The notes below the pieces were generated by a model. It ran no database searches. It was given only the letters and a program-made list of their open reading frames with translations, and was not told the origin of the DNA. Of a stretch of 64,000 nucleotides of DNA, positions 61,893 through 64,000 are shown one piece after another. This DNA is from Erysipelotrichaceae bacterium (lineage in GTDB: Bacteria > Bacillota_I > Bacilli_A > ML615J-28 > CAG-313). Position 1 is the stretch's first letter; each line of letters begins with the position of its first letter. Both the position numbers and the translations under genes were made by a program. The stretch spans positions 198,026-262,025 of the forward strand of contig SVBG01000001.1 of NCBI GenBank assembly GCA_015059015.1. The letters run 5' to 3'.

Positions 61893-62912
61893 TTGAAGAT
61901 AGTTTGTTTTACTGGAGGTACGCTTGGTCATATAATGCCATGTGTAATATTAATAAAAGAAATAAAGAAAAGATATGATGATGTGCAAGTTATTGTTTGT
62001 GCAACATCAAAAGATATATCATATGAAGTATTAAAGAGTGAGAAAATAGATAAAGTGTATTATATTGAATGTTCTAAAATGAGTAAAAATATTAAGTCAT
62101 ATGTTAAAAATTTAAAAGCATATAATAAAATAAAAAAGATTTTAAAAGAAGAAAAAGTTGAAATTGCGTATGGATTTGGTGGATATATTAGTGGAATAGG
62201 AATACTTGCAGCAAAGTCTTTAAAGTTAAAAACATATTTACATGAACAAAATAGTGTAATGGGGAAAGCTAATAAATTATTATCTAAAATGGTTAATAAA
62301 GTATTTTTATCATATCCAGTAAAGAAGATGAAAAAGAATTATTTATTAGTTGGTAATCCTGTTTATTTAAATGCGTTAAATGTAAAAAAAGATATATATA
62401 AAATTAAGAAGAAAATTTTATTTACATCAGGTACTTTGGGTGCAAAAGTTATCAATGATTTGGCTGTTAATTTAATTAACAATGGATATTTAAAAGAATA
62501 TGATATATATATTGTTACTGGTAAAAAATATTATGATAATATAAGAAACAGGGTTAATGGTCGTGTAGTTCATATATTTTCATTTAGTAATAATTTAATA
62601 AATGAAATCGCATCTAGTGATATAGTAGTGTCACGTGCTGGTGCATCAACTTTATTTGAAATTATTGGAACTAGTACTCTTAGTATAATTATTCCATCTA
62701 TTAATGTAACTAATAATCATCAGTATCATAATGCTGTGTATTTTAAAGAATTAGGTTGTATAGAAATGATTGAAGAAAAAGATCTAACAATGAGTAATTT
62801 CATTCATAAATTAAATATGTTAAATTCAGATAAAGATATATATATAAATAATATGAAAAATTATCATTCAAATAAAATATATGATCATATGGTTGATGAG
62901 GTACTGGCTTGA
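61893..62912 (+). CDS. murG: UDP-GlcNAc:lipid I N-acetylglucosaminyltransferase
   Basis: The 339-residue protein starts with TTG at 61893 behind GGGGGAA. It has the N-terminal loop FTGGTLGHIMP, FGGYISGIGILAA, HEQNSVMGKANKLL, and the C-terminal donor site with VVSRAGASTLFEI and NNHQYHNAVYF, as in MurG. It makes lipid II at the inner face of the membrane. The gene overlaps murB by 4 nt. Confidence 0.93.
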   Translation: MKIVCFTGGTLGHIMPCVILIKEIKKRYDDVQVIVCATSKDISYEVLKSEKIDKVYYIECSKMSKNIKSYVKNLKAYNKIKKILKEEKVEIAYGFGGYISGIGILAAKSLKLKTYLHEQNSVMGKANKLLSKMVNKVFLSYPVKKMKKNYLLVGNPVYLNALNVKKDIYKIKKKILFTSGTLGAKVINDLAVNLINNGYLKEYDIYIVTGKKYYDNIRNRVNGRVVHIFSFSNNLINEIASSDIVVSRAGASTLFEIIGTSTLSIIIPSINVTNNHQYHNAVYFKELGCIEMIEEKDLTMSNFIHKLNMLNSDKDIYINNMKNYHSNKIYDHMVDEVLA

Positions 62913-63811
62913 GTAAAGAGTATTTAGATTTCTATGAATATGTAAAACATAATAAGTTAGGTAGTGTTTTTAAAGATGAATCGTTAAAAAAATATTGTAC
63001 ATTAAAAATTGGTGGTAAGTGTTATATCTTATATAAGCCTAATAGTATTGATAGTTTAATTAAAGCGTATAAATTTATTTTAACAAATAAACTTGATTAT
63101 ATTGTTATTGGTAATGGATCTAATTTATTAATTAGCGATGAGTATCATTCAAAGATATTTATATGTTTGAAAAATTTAAATAAAATAATGTTAAATGAAA
63201 CTACTATTGTCTTGGAAACTGGTGTTATGGGAAATATAATATCTAAAAAGATGTCAGATTTATCTTTAAGTGGATTAGAATTTTTAGCTGGAATTCCTGG
63301 TACTATTGGTGGAATGATATATATGAATGCAGGTGCTTGGGGTAAACAAGTTAGTGATGTACTAGAGAGTATTACATATTTAGATGAGTTTGGTAAAGTG
63401 TGTGAAATGAAAAATATTAAAATCAAAGGGTTCTCTTATCGTAAGTCACCATTTATGAAAAGACATGTTATTATCTTATCCTGCACTATTAATTTAAAGT
63501 ATGATATAACATCTATTAATATTTATAATAATTATTTAGAAAAGAAAAAACTTACTCAACCACTTAATACTTATAATGCAGGTAGTACATTTAAAAATCC
63601 ACCAAATAATAGTGCGTGGAAGTTAATTAAAGATACAGTTGGAAATATAAGTGTAGAAGATGCTGGAGTAAGCACTATTCATGCAAATTTCTTAATTAAT
63701 AAAAAGAATGCAACATTTAACGATATGAAAACATTAATAACTACTATTCAAGATGAAGTGTTGAAAAAACATCATATTTTATTAGAACCTGAATGGGTGA
63801 TTATTGAATAG
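62909..63811 (+). CDS. murB: UDP-N-acetylenolpyruvoylglucosamine reductase
   Basis: The 300-residue protein has the FAD-binding YIVIGNGSNLLISDEYH, GIPGTIGGMIYMNAGAWGKQ, the YRKSPF segment and the C-terminal LEPEWVII with the conserved glutamate. It reduces the enolpyruvyl group to give UDP-MurNAc. TTG at 62909 overlaps the murG stop codon (TTGA), so translation is coupled. Confidence 0.93.
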   Translation: MSKEYLDFYEYVKHNKLGSVFKDESLKKYCTLKIGGKCYILYKPNSIDSLIKAYKFILTNKLDYIVIGNGSNLLISDEYHSKIFICLKNLNKIMLNETTIVLETGVMGNIISKKMSDLSLSGLEFLAGIPGTIGGMIYMNAGAWGKQVSDVLESITYLDEFGKVCEMKNIKIKGFSYRKSPFMKRHVIILSCTINLKYDITSINIYNNYLEKKKLTQPLNTYNAGSTFKNPPNNSAWKLIKDTVGNISVEDAGVSTIHANFLINKKNATFNDMKTLITTIQDEVLKKHHILLEPEWVIIE

Positions 63812-63822
63812 GTAAAAAAACA

Positions 63823-63858
63823 TTCATAAGTTGTATATTTTCATATACTACTTATGAA
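63823..63858 (+). promoter_or_regulatory. Long hairpin directly upstream of a ribosome site
   Basis: TTCATAAGT (63823-63831) and ACTTATGAA (63850-63858) pair perfectly, and GTATAT with ATATAC inside, around a TTTC loop; only one T-T mismatch interrupts. The GGAGG ribosome site begins right after the stem. It may be a terminator of murB without a T tract or a translation control element. Confidence 0.6.
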
Positions 63859-63870
63859 GGAGGTTATGCT

Positions 63871-64000
63871 ATGTTTAATCATTATAATTATTTTGATAAT
63901 TATGGTAGTCGCGATACAAGATTTTATGTTGCGTTACAAGGATTATCAAAAGGTAATATGAGTCAAGGCTTATATGATAATTTTGGTAATTACGTTCCAA
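63871..64000 (+). CDS. CotJA-like spore coat-associated protein (3' truncated by window edge)
   Basis: ATG at 63871 follows GGAGG and opens a frame that runs off the window after 43 codons. The segment VALQGLSKGNMSQGLYDNFG resembles the short CotJA pattern in which an alternating A-L, K-G and L-Y block ends with a proline. With ytfJ elsewhere in the window this would fit a sporulating lineage, but the match is weak and the gene is incomplete. Confidence 0.35.
   Translation, partial: MFNHYNYFDNYGSRDTRFYVALQGLSKGNMSQGLYDNFGNYVP

Overview
The window is AT-rich DNA from a low-GC Gram-positive bacterium. The standard bacterial code applies: TGA is used as a stop throughout, for example in the TGA/TTG overlap of murG and murB. 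The peptidoglycan genes (ftsW, murG, murB), the GerW/YtfJ and YtfI-like sporulation genes, a possible CotJA-like coat gene at the right edge and a degenerate-PHP DnaE point to an uncultured, wall-bearing lineage of Bacillota (class Bacilli, gut-type), probably with sporulation ancestry. No tRNA, rRNA or CRISPR array was seen. Most promoters that can be read are sigma-A type with an extended TGGTATAAT or TGATATAAT -10.

Layout. 1-12,800 is an accessory stretch: the tail of a GH3 enzyme; several XRE regulators, three of them with a palindrome just after the -10 box; a DUF975 membrane protein; an AlbA-type ATPase regulator; a tandem pair of small membrane proteins; an ECF sigma, membrane anti-sigma and Cys/His-repeat lipoprotein operon; and a DUF1016/PDDEXK nuclease preceded by a two-domain structured leader RNA. 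12,897-19,356 is housekeeping (psuG, an RsuA-type pseudouridine synthase, a DUF4838 protein, glyA, a YidD fusion, ytfI/ytfJ).

19,370-43,500 is a ~24-kb island between ytfJ and a FAD dehydrogenase gene. It opens with a phage/UviA-like sigma factor, a TM-coiled-coil protein, a holin, a MurE-like ligase that lacks the UDP-MurNAc-binding domain, and an 1895-residue Rhs/YD-repeat protein without a signal peptide. The set of sigma factor, holin and giant leaderless toxin resembles Clostridioides toxin loci in logic. Downstream lie a membrane immunity candidate and two orphan Rhs C-terminal tips, each with its own two-TM immunity candidate. Each orphan tip begins exactly 33 nt after the stop codon of a 538-residue large serine recombinase, at an in-frame GAAAC shared with the intact rhs gene. 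A ~205-bp repeat flanks the array (29,531 and 43,209) and a truncated inverted copy lies inside it. A two-gene type IIG restriction-modification system sits between the two tip cassettes. I propose a recombinase- and repeat-driven tip-exchange system; this is inference.

43,564-64,000 is again chromosomal backbone: two FAD dehydrogenases, a YtxK-like methyltransferase, a pair of paralogous surface proteins, dnaE, a sugar-phosphate operon (ROK kinase, phosphoglucomutase, pgi), tgt, a lipoprotein, and ftsW-murG-murB.
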